Shown here in pieces: positions 17,449-27,986 of a stretch of DNA of 64,000 nt (positions are counted from its first letter, which is position 1; the number at the start of each line of letters is the position of its first letter). The DNA comes from Nonomuraea polychroma (lineage in GTDB: Bacteria > Actinomycetota > Actinomycetes > Streptosporangiales > Streptosporangiaceae). Below the pieces are notes generated by a model. The model did not search any database and was not told the DNA's origin. It was given only the letters and a program-made list of their open reading frames with translations. The translations under genes were made by a program, and so were the position numbers. Where the stretch lies: contig NZ_SAUN01000001.1 of NCBI RefSeq assembly GCF_004011505.1, forward strand, positions 3,534,001-3,598,000. Reading direction: 5' to 3'.

Positions 17449-18441
17449 GTGGAGACACTGCAGGTCGTCATGCCACGCTCGGGCGAGCCGGACGTGCTAG
17501 AGCTTCGGCGGCGGCAGGTGCGGCCACCCGGTCCGGGCCAAGCGCTGGTCCGTGTCGCGGCCACCGGGGTGGTCTCCGCCGAGGTGCAGATGCTACGCGG
17601 GCGCTACTTCGCCCAGCCGAAGTTTCCATTCGTGCCCGGCTATGACCTGGTCGGCACGGTGGAGGCGGCCGGACCGGACGCCGCGGTGCCGGTGGGCCAG
17701 CAGGTCGCGGCCATGACCCGTACCGGCGCATGGACCGAGCGGATCGTCTTGCCGACGGCCCATCTCGTGCCGGTCCCCGACGAACTGGATGCCGGAGAAG
17801 TCGTCGCCCTCATTACCAACGGCGTCACCGCGTACCAGATGGTGCACCGCGCCGCGAAGGTGAAGGCAGGCCAGACGGTCCTCGCGCACGGCGCGGCTGG
17901 CGGCGTCGGCACGCTGCTGGTCCAGCTCGCGCTGCGCGCCGGCGCCCAGGTCATCGGCACCGCCTCGCCGCCCAAACACGACCGGCTCCGCGAACTCGGC
18001 GCGATCCCGCTCGACTACCGGCAGCCGCACCTCGCCGACCGGGTACGCGAAATCGTCCCCGACGGCGTGGCCGCAGTCTTCGACCACGGCACCGGTCCCG
18101 GCCTGCACGAGTCTTGGCGGTCACTGGCCCGCGGCGGCCGGCTGGTCGCCTACGGCACCACATCCAGCCTGGACGACACAGGTTGGCGGTTCACACCGCT
18201 GTTGTCCACGGTCGGCAAGCTGCTGTGGTGGTCGCTGCGACCCGGCAGACGGCGCTGGACGTTCTACGGCCTCAGCCAGAACAAGAACTTCGACGAGGAC
18301 CTCACCACCCTCCTCGAACTGCTCCGCACCGGTGAACTACGACCCGAGGTCGCGGCACGGCTGCCATTGTCCGAGGCCGCCAAGGCGCTCCAGATGCTCA
18401 TCGACCGCACCGTCGTCGGCAAGATCATCCTTCTTCCGTAG
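17449..18441 (+). CDS. second MDR-family oxidoreductase
   Basis: 330 residues; GTG 17449 follows a near-perfect AAAAGGAGG at 7 nt. GroES-like domain (FPFVPGYDLVGTVEAAGPDA) and Rossmann motif LAHGAAGGVGTLLVQLA; zinc ligands are absent, so quinone-reductase-like. Its C-terminal 79 residues are duplicated at 21249-21493. Together with the downstream broken SDR it repeats the MDR-SDR order of 15225-16877, suggesting an old module duplication followed by divergence. Confidence 0.88.
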   Translation: METLQVVMPRSGEPDVLELRRRQVRPPGPGQALVRVAATGVVSAEVQMLRGRYFAQPKFPFVPGYDLVGTVEAAGPDAAVPVGQQVAAMTRTGAWTERIVLPTAHLVPVPDELDAGEVVALITNGVTAYQMVHRAAKVKAGQTVLAHGAAGGVGTLLVQLALRAGAQVIGTASPPKHDRLRELGAIPLDYRQPHLADRVREIVPDGVAAVFDHGTGPGLHESWRSLARGGRLVAYGTTSSLDDTGWRFTPLLSTVGKLLWWSLRPGRRRWTFYGLSQNKNFDEDLTTLLELLRTGELRPEVAARLPLSEAAKALQMLIDRTVVGKIILLP

Positions 18442-18457
18442 ACCGGCCAAGAACGAA
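18198..18457 (+). repeat. 260-bp direct repeat, copy 1 (3' end of the second MDR gene)
   Basis: It recurs at 21249-21508 with few mismatches, from GCTGTTGTCCACGG through the stop codon and about 16 bases beyond. The pair brackets the block holding the SDR remnant, the beta-lactamase-fold gene and the RidA/LLM remnants. Confidence 0.85.
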
Positions 18458-18545
18458 CGAGCGCCGGCCCGCTGTCACCTGGCTGCCGCCTGCACCGGAC
18501 GGACCCGAATCGACCCGAGTCATTATTCGGACAGGGAGCTCATCC

Positions 18546-18946
18546 ATGCCCGTCATCGCCATCGTCGGCGCGGGACCCGGCCTTGGCCTGGCAATCGCCC
18601 ACCGCTTCGGAGCCGAGGGCTACCAGGTCGCACTCATCGCCCGGAACCAGCAGAAGGTCGACGGGCTCACCGCGCAACTCGCCGTGGCCGGAGTCCACGC
18701 CGCAGGCTTCGCCGCCGACGTGATGCGTCCGGACACGCTGCGATCCGCACTCGCCGCCGCGGCCGACCACTTCACAGCGGCACCCTCCTGTTCTCCACCG
18801 GCGGCTCCTCGGTGCGGCCGAGGGGAGGCACCTGCGGCAGCATCGGTATCGCCGCCGCCTCACTGCGCAACTACGCGAGCATCCCGTTCGCGGTCGACCA
18901 CCAGTGCGGCTTCTGGGCGGGCCGCGAAGGTGACGGCCACCGATGA
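18546..18946 (+). pseudogene. SDR-family remnant with internal deletion
   Basis: ATG 18546 opens MPVIAIVGAGPGLGLAIAHR, closely resembling the SDR at 16203, and is colinear through AAADHF. The following block SGTLLFSTGGSSV and GSIGIAAASLRNYA lies in another frame. The intervening 50-60 residues and the C-terminus are missing. A non-functional copy of the SDR that follows an MDR gene. Confidence 0.8.
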
Positions 18947-19027
18947 GTTCGGCCGGCGACAAGCTTCTCACCCAGCATGCGCGAAGCGGAACATCCGCTG
19001 TCGGTACGAGATGGAAGGAACCGTGAC

Positions 19028-20326
19028 ATGGATAGGCGAACAGTGTTGGCGGGTGCGGCGGCGATCGGCGCGTCCGCGTTGACCGCTGGTGTGGTGCCGG
19101 GCGGTCTGGTGGCGCCGGCGTCGGCCGGCACCAGCGGGTCGTGGCGGGCTGGACTCGCGCGGCTGCACGAGGCGATGGCGGCCCGCGTCGCGCGGCGCGA
19201 GCTGGCCGGCATCGTCTACCTCGTCGCCCACCGCGGCCTGCTGCACGTCAACACGATCGGCACCTTGACGCTGGATGGCCACGAGCCGATGCGACGGAGC
19301 ACGCCGTTCCGGATGGCCTCGATGACCAAGCCGATCATCGCGGTAGCCACGATGATGCTGGTCGAGGAGGGCCGGCTGGTACTGGACGAGCCGGTCGACC
19401 GGCTGCTGCCCGAGCTGGCCAACCGGCGGGTGCTCACCCGGATCGACGGACCGCTCGACCAAACTGTGCCGGCGGCGCGCCCGATCACGGTCGAAGATCT
19501 GCTGACCGTCCGCATGGGCCACGGCATCATCTTCGAACCCAGCTTCCAGCCGCCGTACCCGATCATCACCGCGGCCGACGAGCTGCAGCTGGTGATGGAT
19601 CAGCCAGACCCACGGACGCCGCACGACCCGGACGAGTGGATCCGGCGGTACGGCACCCTGCCCCTGATGTACAAGCCCGGCCAGCGGTGGCAGTACAACA
19701 CCGGCTCCATCGTGCTCGGCGTGCTGATCGCCCGGGCCGCGCGGGAACCGCTGGAGAAGCTTCTCCGCAAGCGTGTCTTCCGGCCGCTGGGCATGAACCA
19801 CACAGGATTCTCCCTGTCACGCGCCGACGCCTCGCGGTTGCCCGGCCTGTACAGGGCAAACCCACAGACGGGACAGTTGGAGCTCCAGCCCTACTCGCGG
19901 CCGGAGGAGTGGACCCGGCCGCCCGCGTTTCCCTCCGGTGCCGCAGGGCTGGCCTCAACCATCGACGACTACCTGGCATTCAGCCGGTTCCTACTCAACC
20001 AGGGCGTCCACCATGGCCGGCGCCTGCTTTCGGCCGAGTCGATCCGGCTGCTGACCATGAACCACCTGACGCCACGGCAGCTCGCCGATGCCGGCTTCCC
20101 GCTCACCGGTCGCGGCTGGGGGTACGGCATGGCCGTCAGCGTCACACCCGACGAGGTCTCGCAGCCGGGCCGCTACGGCTGGGAGGGTGGCTACGGCACC
20201 AGCTGGTTCAACGACCCGCACCGCGACCTGACCGCGATCGCCCTGACGCAGACCATCGACTTCTGGTTCAACGGCTACTACGAGGAGTTCCAGCGATTGG
20301 CCGCGGCGGTCGACACTCCGCGGTAG
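19028..20326 (+). CDS. secreted serine hydrolase, class C beta-lactamase fold
   Basis: 432 residues from ATG 19028, after GGAAGGAA. A Tat-style signal begins MDRRTVLAGAAAIG and ends near ASAG at residue 34. Catalytic elements: SMTK (Ser98-Lys101), the Tyr-x-Asn motif in QYNTGS, and GGYGTS at the position of the KTG motif. The class C family includes esterases, D-aminopeptidases and EstB-like lipases as well as lactamases; relatives of this type are usually esterase-like, so antibiotic resistance should not be assumed. It is cargo of the outer transposon between the 260-bp repeats. Confidence 0.87.
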   Translation: MDRRTVLAGAAAIGASALTAGVVPGGLVAPASAGTSGSWRAGLARLHEAMAARVARRELAGIVYLVAHRGLLHVNTIGTLTLDGHEPMRRSTPFRMASMTKPIIAVATMMLVEEGRLVLDEPVDRLLPELANRRVLTRIDGPLDQTVPAARPITVEDLLTVRMGHGIIFEPSFQPPYPIITAADELQLVMDQPDPRTPHDPDEWIRRYGTLPLMYKPGQRWQYNTGSIVLGVLIARAAREPLEKLLRKRVFRPLGMNHTGFSLSRADASRLPGLYRANPQTGQLELQPYSRPEEWTRPPAFPSGAAGLASTIDDYLAFSRFLLNQGVHHGRRLLSAESIRLLTMNHLTPRQLADAGFPLTGRGWGYGMAVSVTPDEVSQPGRYGWEGGYGTSWFNDPHRDLTAIALTQTIDFWFNGYYEEFQRLAAAVDTPR

Positions 20327-20592
20327 GGCAGGCGTCACGGCTTGCGACCGACACTTCGGAAGGCGTCGACGTCCTTCGGGTCGTCGCCGGGGTCCGGGCG
20401 CCCGCGTGGATGGCAACGGTGCTGCGTCCAGTAGAAGGCTTCCTGGCCGGACGGCAGGTAGAGCCGGCCGCTGGAGCGCCCTCGTAGTTGCCGCGGGCGT
20501 CGTTGACCTAGGAGTGAACAGTCGTCACCTGCCGCCGCCGTCCGGTAATGGCCCAGTACGCCCGAAGCCGCCGGGCACAATCCCGGCGGGTG

Positions 20593-20850
20593 TCACACGA
20601 CCGCGACGGCGTCAATCTCAACCAGGAACCCAGGGGCCAACCCGGCGACGACGTGGACCGTGATGGTCAGCCGGGTTCCACACCTGTTGGAACGCGGCCA
20701 CACCCTCGTCGAAACTTTGGCCTTCCACCGTTGCGATTCTCCAGTGCACGACGTTCGCCAGGCTCCCCCCTTCGCTCTCCAGGATGGTCGCGTACGCCGA
20801 CGCGTCGCCCAACGCCCACATGCCCCTGATGAAGACATCCGCGCGCCTCG
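20593..20850 (-). pseudogene. RidA/YjgF-family remnant
   Basis: [20 protein letters not shown] then GVAAFQQVW, followed in another frame by [20 protein letters not shown] ending AVV at TGA 20593, is the C-terminal two-thirds of a RidA-type protein. At least one frameshift (near 20680) separates the blocks. It is fused head to tail to the LLM remnant without its own start. Confidence 0.7.
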
Positions 20851-21200
20851 ACCTTCGCGGTGCTGCGGGGTGAGGCGGTAGTGCTCGGCGAGGGGGCGGA
20901 CCAGTTCGGATGTCCCCGCCAATGAGGCCGAGCGCCATGGGCAGGCCGAGGCAGCCGGCGCGTTCCACGCTGGAGGGGGTGCCGCCCACGCCGAGCCACA
21001 GCGGCAACTGCTGGGGCGAGGGCTGGACGGACAGGCCGTCCATGGCCGGGCGGAACCGCCCGCGCCAGGTGACGTGTTCGGGGTTCTCACGGATGGCGAG
21101 CAGCAGCCGCAGCTTCTCCGCGAACACGTCGTCGTAGTCCTCGAGGCAAGGAGAGGATGCCCAGTTCCACGGTCGTCTCCGATAGGGCGGACAGGGGTCG
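20850..21200 (-). pseudogene. LLM (luciferase-like, flavin/F420) oxidoreductase remnant
   Basis: [20 protein letters not shown], then [20 protein letters not shown], then [11 protein letters not shown] are diagnostic of the bacterial luciferase-like monooxygenase family, followed in another frame by [11 protein letters not shown]. The N-terminal half is missing and frames are broken. A decayed gene within the repeat-bounded block. Confidence 0.75.
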
Positions 21201-21248
21201 GGAAGGAGCGGCCCGACCCGGCGTGGTCGCGGATCGGGCCGCCGTGAA

Positions 21249-21508
21249 AGCTGTTGTCCACGGTCGGCAAGCTGCTGTGGTGGTCGCTGCGACCCGGCGG
21301 ACGCCGCTGGACGTTCTACGGCCTCAGCCAGAACAAGAACTTCGACGAGGACCTGACCACCCTCCTCGAACTGCTCCGCACCGGTGAACTACGACCCGAG
21401 GTGGCGGCGCGGCTGCCATTGTCCGAGGCTGCCAAGGCGCTCCAGATGCTCATCGACCGCACCGTCGTCGGCAAGATCATCCTTCTTCCGTAAACCGGCT
21501 GAGAACGA
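21249..21508 (+). repeat. 260-bp direct repeat, copy 2 (orphan 3' end of an MDR gene)
   Basis: It encodes [20 protein letters not shown]...VVGKIILLP in frame to TAA 21493 with no upstream gene: a stranded copy of the end of the oxidoreductase at 17449-18441. Confidence 0.85.
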
Positions 21509-21807
21509 AGGGGCTCCACGCTTCTCGATGTTGCCGGCGGTCAGCACAGCTCACGCCCGGGGCCGTCGTAACCCCCGCTGCCCTGGCCGGCAAGACCGTG
21601 ATTGTTTCCGCCAGCGCGGATCCCCGGCTTTGCCTGGCACGGCCGACAAGGCGTACGCGAGAGCCTGCACGCTGGTGAGCTGACCAGAAACGAACGCGAG
21701 CGTGACCTGCCCCTTGAGCGTGCCGCCGCACTGTCACCGTGAGGGGCTTGTCGTCGGAGCCGGTGAGCTTGTCGTTGACGTGCAGGCCCGGCTTCGGCCG
21801 TGGCAGG
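21509..21807. other. gap without a supported gene
   Basis: No frame here has both a credible start and family features. On the minus strand HVNDKLTGSDDKPLTVTV and, in a shifted frame, VTLAFVSGQLTSVQALAYAL look protein-like and may be scraps of an old gene that I cannot name. Confidence 0.4.
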
Positions 21808-22860
21808 ATGGCGGACATGCACGTGGTCGCGGCCAAGCTCACCTCGCTCGACCCCGAGGCTGGGGCCGCGATCCGGGTGATCGAGCGCTTCGATGCGCTG
21901 GTCGAGGGCCGGACCGGTGTCGAGCCGATCCTCCGCGCCGTCGCGGACATCACCCGCTGCCCGGTCCGGTTCGTCGACAGTGAGCGCGGCATCGCCCTTC
22001 GCGTGGATGTCGACGGCTGGTCGGGGCCGCCCGTGTCCGCGCCGGACGCGGACTGGCTGTCGGCTCCGGTGACGAAGGGCGGCCCTCCTGCCCTGTGGCT
22101 GGAGCGGATCGGGTCCTGCACGCTGGTCGAGGGCATGGTCCTGGATCGGGCGGTGTTCGCGATACGCGAGGCCATACGCCGCGAGCAGGACGACTTCATC
22201 GGGCCGGTCGACGTCGCGGACGCCGTCTCCGTGGTGCTCGACGCGGCCGCCGCTGAGCCGGCGCGGCTGGAGGCCGCGCACCTGCTTGGTCTGCGCACGA
22301 AGGACGTCTGCAGGGTGATCGCACGACCCGGCGTCCCCGGACAGATCGAGCTCCAGGGGCGGAACGGCGCGTCGCCCCTTCGCATCGCCGCCGCGCGGCG
22401 TCCCACAGGGAGCCCGAGGACGGGCATCGGTCCGGCGGTTACCGTCCTTGACCTGCCGAAATCCTGGAGGCAGGCGAGCCTGGCACTGGCCTTCGCCGCC
22501 GAGGGCGACGAGCGCGATCCCGGCCCCAGCGTCGTCTCGGCCGAAGAGCTGGGCACGCTCACGGTGCTGGCGGCCGGTCTGCGGGGCGCGGGTGGGCAGG
22601 TGCCGGACGTGGCGACGCTCGAGGCCGTGGCCGCGACGGCGCCGTGGGTGCTGGAAACGCTGGTCGCCGTCGTGTCCCACGCCAGTCTGCGGCTGGCCGC
22701 GGCGGCGTTGTTCGTGCATCACTCGACCCTGCACGCCCGGCTGGCGACGATCGAGCGGCATCTGGGATGGCCGGTACGCGACGCGCCGGGCCGGCTGCGT
22801 GTCCACCTCGCGCTCGCGGCCCGGCGCTATCTGCTGCACCCGCCCGAGATCACCGGCTGA
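21808..22860 (+). CDS. PucR/CdaR-type helix-turn-helix regulator
   Basis: 350 residues from ATG 21808 (second ATG at 21817). The C-terminal segment SHASLRLAAAALFVHHSTLH then ARLATIERHLGWPV is the PucR_C/HTH_30 domain. The N-terminal region resembles a degenerate sensory domain (VEPILRAVADITRCPVRFVD). It converges on the CocE esterase with an 11-bp overlap of coding ends, so the two are antisense at their 3' ends. A role in controlling the esterase is possible but not shown. Confidence 0.82.
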   Translation: MADMHVVAAKLTSLDPEAGAAIRVIERFDALVEGRTGVEPILRAVADITRCPVRFVDSERGIALRVDVDGWSGPPVSAPDADWLSAPVTKGGPPALWLERIGSCTLVEGMVLDRAVFAIREAIRREQDDFIGPVDVADAVSVVLDAAAAEPARLEAAHLLGLRTKDVCRVIARPGVPGQIELQGRNGASPLRIAAARRPTGSPRTGIGPAVTVLDLPKSWRQASLALAFAAEGDERDPGPSVVSAEELGTLTVLAAGLRGAGGQVPDVATLEAVAATAPWVLETLVAVVSHASLRLAAAALFVHHSTLHARLATIERHLGWPVRDAPGRLRVHLALAARRYLLHPPEITG

Positions 22861-24589
22861 TGATCGGCAGGATGAGCCTGCTGGGCTGATCGGGGCCGCG
22901 GTGGACGCGGTTGACGGCCGCGACCATGTCGTCCTCGTGCTCCTTGTGGATGACGCCGCCGGTGTTGGAATTGCGGTCGTAGCGTGGGAAGTTGCTGCTG
23001 GAGATCTCCAGCAGGATCCGATGGCCGGGCAGGAAGACGTTCGAGGTCGCGGTCATGTCGATGGTGATCTCGTACACTTCGCCCGGCGTCATGAGCTCGG
23101 GACGTTCGAGTGAGGCGCGGTAGCGCATGCGCTGGATGCCGTCGCACAGGATGATGGCCCTGCCGTCGGGATGCACGTCGACCAGCTTCGCGGTGAAGTC
23201 GGTGTCGAAGGCCGAGGACGACACGAACAAGGTCGCCGACACCGGGCCGGTGACCTCGAGCGGATCGTCGAGGATCTCGGTGCTGAAGCACAGGACGTCG
23301 TCACGGCCGTGCACCGGGCGCTGATCAGCCGGGCCGTCGAAGTTCACCATATCCATGATCGTGCCGCCGAGCGTGGGCACCGGGCGGCGCGGGTCGTACA
23401 GATAGGCGTCGGCGGTCTCATGGGCAGGATCGGCCGTGGACAGGCGTCCGGCGCCGGCGGCGGTGTTCGCCGGGCCCGCGCCGTCGAGAAAGTACGGGAC
23501 GTAGCGGGTGTCGGGCAGGGGCCAGTCGGCCTCGTCGCGCCACTGGTCGATTCCCATGACGAAGATCCGCACCGGTGACCGGCCGTCCAGGGCGTCCTCG
23601 CGGCCCCGTACCCACCGGTCGAAGAAGGCCACGTGCGCGCCGATGAGATCGGCCATGGCCATGCCGCCCATCATGCCGAAGTTCCGGTCGGGGAACTTCC
23701 CGAGGTGGTTCATGTGGCTCCACGGCCCGATGATCAGCCGCTGTCCCTCGCGGGCCGCGGCCGAGCCGCCCTCCTGCTTCATCCGGGTGTAGGCCTGCAA
23801 GCCCTCGCCGAGGAACAGGTCGTACCAGCCCGCGATGGTGAGCGCCGGCGCGGTGATCGACGCCGCCTTGTCGATCACGCTGAGCGCCTGCCAGTGCTCG
23901 TCGCGGTCCGGGCGCCGGAGCACCTCGGAGAGCATCCACGGCATGCGCTTGGCCAGCAAGGGGTGGTCGCAGGTCGGGGTGTGCCGGACGACCGCGTCGG
24001 GGTCGGCCATGACCGCGCCCAGGGCCGCGAGGTCGCGCGCCTTCTCGGCGTCGAGATGGACATCGCCCCGCAGCACATTCGCGGCCTGGGTGTGGCTCCA
24101 GGCGAGCCCGGTGTGCAGGGACATCGCGCCTCCCGGCGAATACCAGGGAGCACGGTACAGATCGGCGCTGGACACCATGGGCACTATGGCCCGCAGCCCC
24201 TCGACCCCGGTCGAGGCGGCGGCCCATTGGGTGAATCCCAGGTACGAGGGGCCGAAGGCGCCGACGTTTCCATCGCACCAGGCCTGCTCGCACAGCCACC
24301 GCACCGCGTCCTCGCCATCGGCGGCATCATCGATGTGCGGGGTGAACGTGCCCTCGGAGTCGAACATGCCCCGGTTGAGCTGGAGCGCCACCGCGTATCC
24401 TGCCTCGACCAGCGCGAGAGGCGGCAGGAAGTCCAACGGGGCGAGGTCCTGCCAGCTCTTGCCGTAGGGGGTGCGCAACAACAGCGCCGGGACAGGCTCG
24501 TCGATGTCAGGGCGGAGGATGGTGGTCGCCAGCTTCGTACCGTCCCGCATAGGCACGAGCACGTCGTCCGAAATGGTGTATTTGCCCAT
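22850..24589 (-). CDS. CocE/NonD-family hydrolase (X-Pro dipeptidyl-peptidase S15 fold)
   Basis: 579 residues from ATG 24589. An alpha/beta-hydrolase domain has nucleophile Ser115 in GAFGPSYLGF. A cap region follows, then a C-terminal jelly-roll (PLEVTGPVSATLFVSSSAFD; PGHRILLEISSSNFP). The family hydrolyses esters and amides (cocaine esterase, glutaryl-acylase-like enzymes). No signal peptide, so cytoplasmic. It is the last intact cargo gene before the transposase. Confidence 0.9.
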   Translation of the reverse strand: MGKYTISDDVLVPMRDGTKLATTILRPDIDEPVPALLLRTPYGKSWQDLAPLDFLPPLALVEAGYAVALQLNRGMFDSEGTFTPHIDDAADGEDAVRWLCEQAWCDGNVGAFGPSYLGFTQWAAASTGVEGLRAIVPMVSSADLYRAPWYSPGGAMSLHTGLAWSHTQAANVLRGDVHLDAEKARDLAALGAVMADPDAVVRHTPTCDHPLLAKRMPWMLSEVLRRPDRDEHWQALSVIDKAASITAPALTIAGWYDLFLGEGLQAYTRMKQEGGSAAAREGQRLIIGPWSHMNHLGKFPDRNFGMMGGMAMADLIGAHVAFFDRWVRGREDALDGRSPVRIFVMGIDQWRDEADWPLPDTRYVPYFLDGAGPANTAAGAGRLSTADPAHETADAYLYDPRRPVPTLGGTIMDMVNFDGPADQRPVHGRDDVLCFSTEILDDPLEVTGPVSATLFVSSSAFDTDFTAKLVDVHPDGRAIILCDGIQRMRYRASLERPELMTPGEVYEITIDMTATSNVFLPGHRILLEISSSNFPRYDRNSNTGGVIHKEHEDDMVAAVNRVHRGPDQPSRLILPIISR

Positions 24590-24926
24590 TGAATACTCCC
24601 TTCCGGCTCGGAGCCTAGGACGCGGGCGCCCTTTCCCGGCATCGCCAAGTGTCGGAACCTATCCGCCAAATGGCGTGCCGGGTGGCCACAGGGAGCGATG
24701 ACAATGCCAACCCCCTCGCCCCGTAGAGGCCCTGATTGATCATCTTCGGTTTTAGGATCTTGCTCGTTCACCGCGTGCCCTCGCGTCGGGCAGGCTCGGT
24801 CCTGCGCCGCCTTCGACGATCTGCTTGCCAAGATCGCCGCTAAACGATGACCCGGCTTGGCCAGGCATGCGATGCGCGCGGTCGCGTCGGGCCGGCGCGC
24901 ACCGGTCCACCATCACGATCGTGAAG
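24590..24926. other. gap without a supported gene
   Basis: This 337-bp gap lies between the esterase start and the transposase stop. It presumably holds the esterase promoter. I see no coding frame with recognisable content and no strong hairpin. Confidence 0.4.
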
Positions 24927-27900
24927 CTACTCCGGGTTGCCCGCCTCCGGGGCCGGTGCACTGCCGCCGAGCGGCAGGCGCTTGGCCACATCCAGCCGTA
25001 CCTCGCCGTAGGGCTGGACGTGCTGCCGGAACAGCGGAGTCAGTCCGCGCCGGTCGGCGGGCTTGAGCAGCTTGGCCCACTCCGGATCGGCGAGGACGTC
25101 CTGCAGCATAAGGGTGTTGATGTACACGAGTGCGGCCTGCAGGATCCGCAGACACAACACGCTCATCTCCAGCTCCTCACGCCGGTTGGTGGCGATGTCA
25201 CCGCCCTTGCCGTAGAAGATGACGCTGTTGGCGCCGTTGGAGGACTCCACCACGTTGAGCCCTTCCTGGATCTCCCGCTGGAGTTCACGCAGGCGCAGAT
25301 AGCGAGCAACGAAGATGGTCTTCTGCGCGCGGCCGACCTCCAGCATGGCCTGGTAGGTCGGGTGCGAGGCGGACTCGGTGAAGCGGCGCAGGATCGCCTC
25401 GGTGGAGGCGGTGCCCTGTTTGATCGCGGTGGCGTACTTGATCATCTGGTCGTAGTTCTGCTCGATCAGTTCCCACTTGATCGGCCGGGTCATCGCCGGT
25501 GTCAGCGCGGGTACAGGTCGCTTTCACCGCTCTCCACGCGGTAGAGCTTGACCTTGTTGATCTGCTTGATGCGTGGCAGCAGGTCAAAGCCCAAGAGCCT
25601 GGTCACGCCGAACCCGATTTCCGTCTGGCCGTGGGAGTCGACATAGTTGCCCTCGACCTTCATCGTGGTGCCGTGCCGTACCGCGCCCTCGATCATCGCG
25701 TGCACCTCCGAGGCCGAGGCGCGCAACGTCTGGGAGTGCACGACCATGGACCCGCGTTCGATGTGCCAGTAGATGAGGATGCCTCGGCCGCCGTAGCGGG
25801 AGTGCCACTCGGTGAAGATGTTCTGGTCGTAGGCGCGCACGTGCGTGGAGTCGGAGGCGACGGTGGTCGTCCCCTCGCCCCACAGCTCCACGTCCCGCGC
25901 GGTGAAGGTCGCGTTCGCGATGGCGATCGCGATGTCGGTGGCGATGTCGGTGGCGATGTCGGTGGCGATCTGAGGGGTCAGGTAGCGGCGCCGCACGTAG
26001 CGGATGTCGTCCTCGCTGTAAGCGTGGCCACCGGCGGCGACCGCCCGGATCCCGGTGTTAGTGCCGTACCCGAAGATCGCCAGCATCAGCCGTTCGGCCA
26101 GGACCTCCTGCCTGAGGCTGGAGCTGCCCGCCACCGAGGTGACGGCCTTCAGGCAGCCGGTGCGCAGCACCGCCTCCTTGAGCATGTCGATCAGCGGAAC
26201 CGAGCCCCAGCGCCGCCTCACCTCGTTCTTGATCTTGCGCAGGTTTCGCGGCTCCTCCGTCGGGCCGAGCTTCGTCAGCTTGATCGCGCCGAACTTGCGC
26301 TCGGAGATCGCCACCCAGTCCAGCTTGGGCAGCGCGGTGTTGAGCGCCTCCAGTTCCGCGCGCATCTCGGCCTTCAACTCGGCGATGAAGTCCTTCGGGT
26401 CCAGCGGTTTGCGCAGCTCGGCGTAGTTCTCCACACGGCGGGCGGCAAAATCCTTGGGCAGGTCCTCCTCCGGGTTGCGGAAGGAGTGGGCGCCGGCCAC
26501 CCAGATCTCCTTGCACCGCAGCGCGTCGCGCAGCGCCTGGAAGGTGACGATCTCATACACCATCCGCACCACCCGCCGGCGCCCGCGCTTGTCGTTCTTG
26601 AACACCAGGTTCTCCCAGTCGCCCGCGGTGCCGCGGTGCTCGGGCACCACCTCGCCGCGCGGGTAGTAGGTGGTGTTGCCCGCCTTGGCGTAGCGGCGGA
26701 TCAGCTCCAGCGCCTCGATCACCGGCTGGTAGACGGTGTTGTTGCTCCTGAACTCCAGGGTGTCCAGCAGCGCGATCAGGCCGCGGCGGTAGTGGTTGGT
26801 GTAGGAGGCGCGCAGCGTGGTGCACCGTGGTGCGGTAGGCCGGGCCCTTGGTCTTGAACTCGTGCACCAGATCCTTGAGCGTCTGCTCACCGCCGGTGAC
26901 GGCCGGGAAGATGACCTGGCGGACCGGATCGTCGGGGTGACCGAGGGCGGCGTCGGCGACCTTGAACAGGATGTTCTCCTTGCCGGTCACCCGCTTGAAC
27001 GCGTTGATCAGCTCCTTGGTCACCTTGCTGTCGGCCCGCGCCTTGATCCGATGCACCGTGGCGATCAGCAGCTCCACCAGTGTGTCGGTGATCTCCCGCT
27101 CCCGCTCGTGGACCAGCGCCGCCAGCAGCAGGACAGTCACCTCGCGCGGGTGCGTGCGCATGTGCGAGGGAGCCTCCACCGCCGCCCGGGCCCGCCAGGA
27201 CGCCAGCATCTTGGGCGCCACGTCGGCGAACAACCCGGGCGGCAGCTCGATCGAGCGGACCGCCGCCAGCTTGCGTATCTCGGTCATCATCGACTCCAGG
27301 CTCACGTTGCCCGGCGCGGACTTGATGAACGCCAGCACGTCGAAGTTCTCGTCGTCGTCCTCTACAGCCGTCTCGCTGGCCGGCTCCTGGCCGTCGCCGA
27401 CCGCCTCGGCTCCCGCGCGGCTGGCATCGTCGATGCCGACCAGCGCGCAGATGCGCTGGGTGGTCTCGGGGCTCAACCGGGAGCAGATCCGCACCGACCA
27501 GGTGACCTCCGCGTTGTGCAGCGCTGAAGCCACGATCCGGGAGATCCGCCCAGGCGTCGGCGGTTCGATCCGCTCCTCGCGCAGATGCTTGAGCAACTCC
27601 TCTCGTACCCGCTCGGGCCGCCGCTCGGCGTGCGCGACGTTCTCGGCCAGCCACACCGCCAGCTTCGTCGCGTCCGCGGTCGTGCAGGTGCGAAAGCCCA
27701 GGTGCGTGCGGATCTGACTGCGGTGGTACTCGATCGTCGAGCCGGACCACTCGTAGAAGCCGAGCTCTGAGGCCGGCACCTGAACCTGTTTGGCCACGTG
27801 CTCAACCACGTCGTCTGGCAGTTCCGAGCGGCCGCGCAGGAACCGGCCGTGCTGCGTGTAGAACTTCAGCAAGATCGCGAAGCCGAGTCGCGTGGCGTCG

Positions 27901-27986
27901 CGCTTTCCGGCGATGAGGTCGCGCTCTTCGTCCAGGATCGTCCAGTGCTCGACCAGCTCGTCGATGTGCATCGGGGGGTGTTTCAT
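24927..27986 (-). pseudogene. tnpA: Tn3-family transposase of the outer transposon, split by two frameshifts
   Basis: Three consecutive frames form one transposase of about 1000 residues: MKHPPMHIDELVEHWTILDE (27986) to about 26840; TTLRASYTNHYRRGLIALLD to about 25503; then ALTPAMTRPIKWELIEQNYD to 24927. Catalytic blocks are readable: VASDSTHVRAYDQN and YVDSHGQTEIGFG (Asp residues), and REIQEGLNVVESSNGANSV (Glu). The shifts near 26840 and 25500 are each one base. A 12-bp unit is tandemly repeated at about 25935-25970, adding an IATD run just before the first catalytic Asp. As sequenced it should be inactive. Confidence 0.9.

Noticed and set aside
19028-20326. Beta-lactam resistance gene call
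   Set aside because: The class C fold is shared by many esterases and peptidases, and the terminal motif is GGYGTS rather than KTG; resistance cannot be inferred.
24590-24926. Possible IS remnant between esterase and transposase
   Set aside because: Fragments in several frames look vaguely protein-like but none matches a family I can name.
25923-25970. Short tandem repeats considered as a CRISPR or minisatellite array
   Set aside because: Only about three 12-bp units, within a coding frame and with no spacers.
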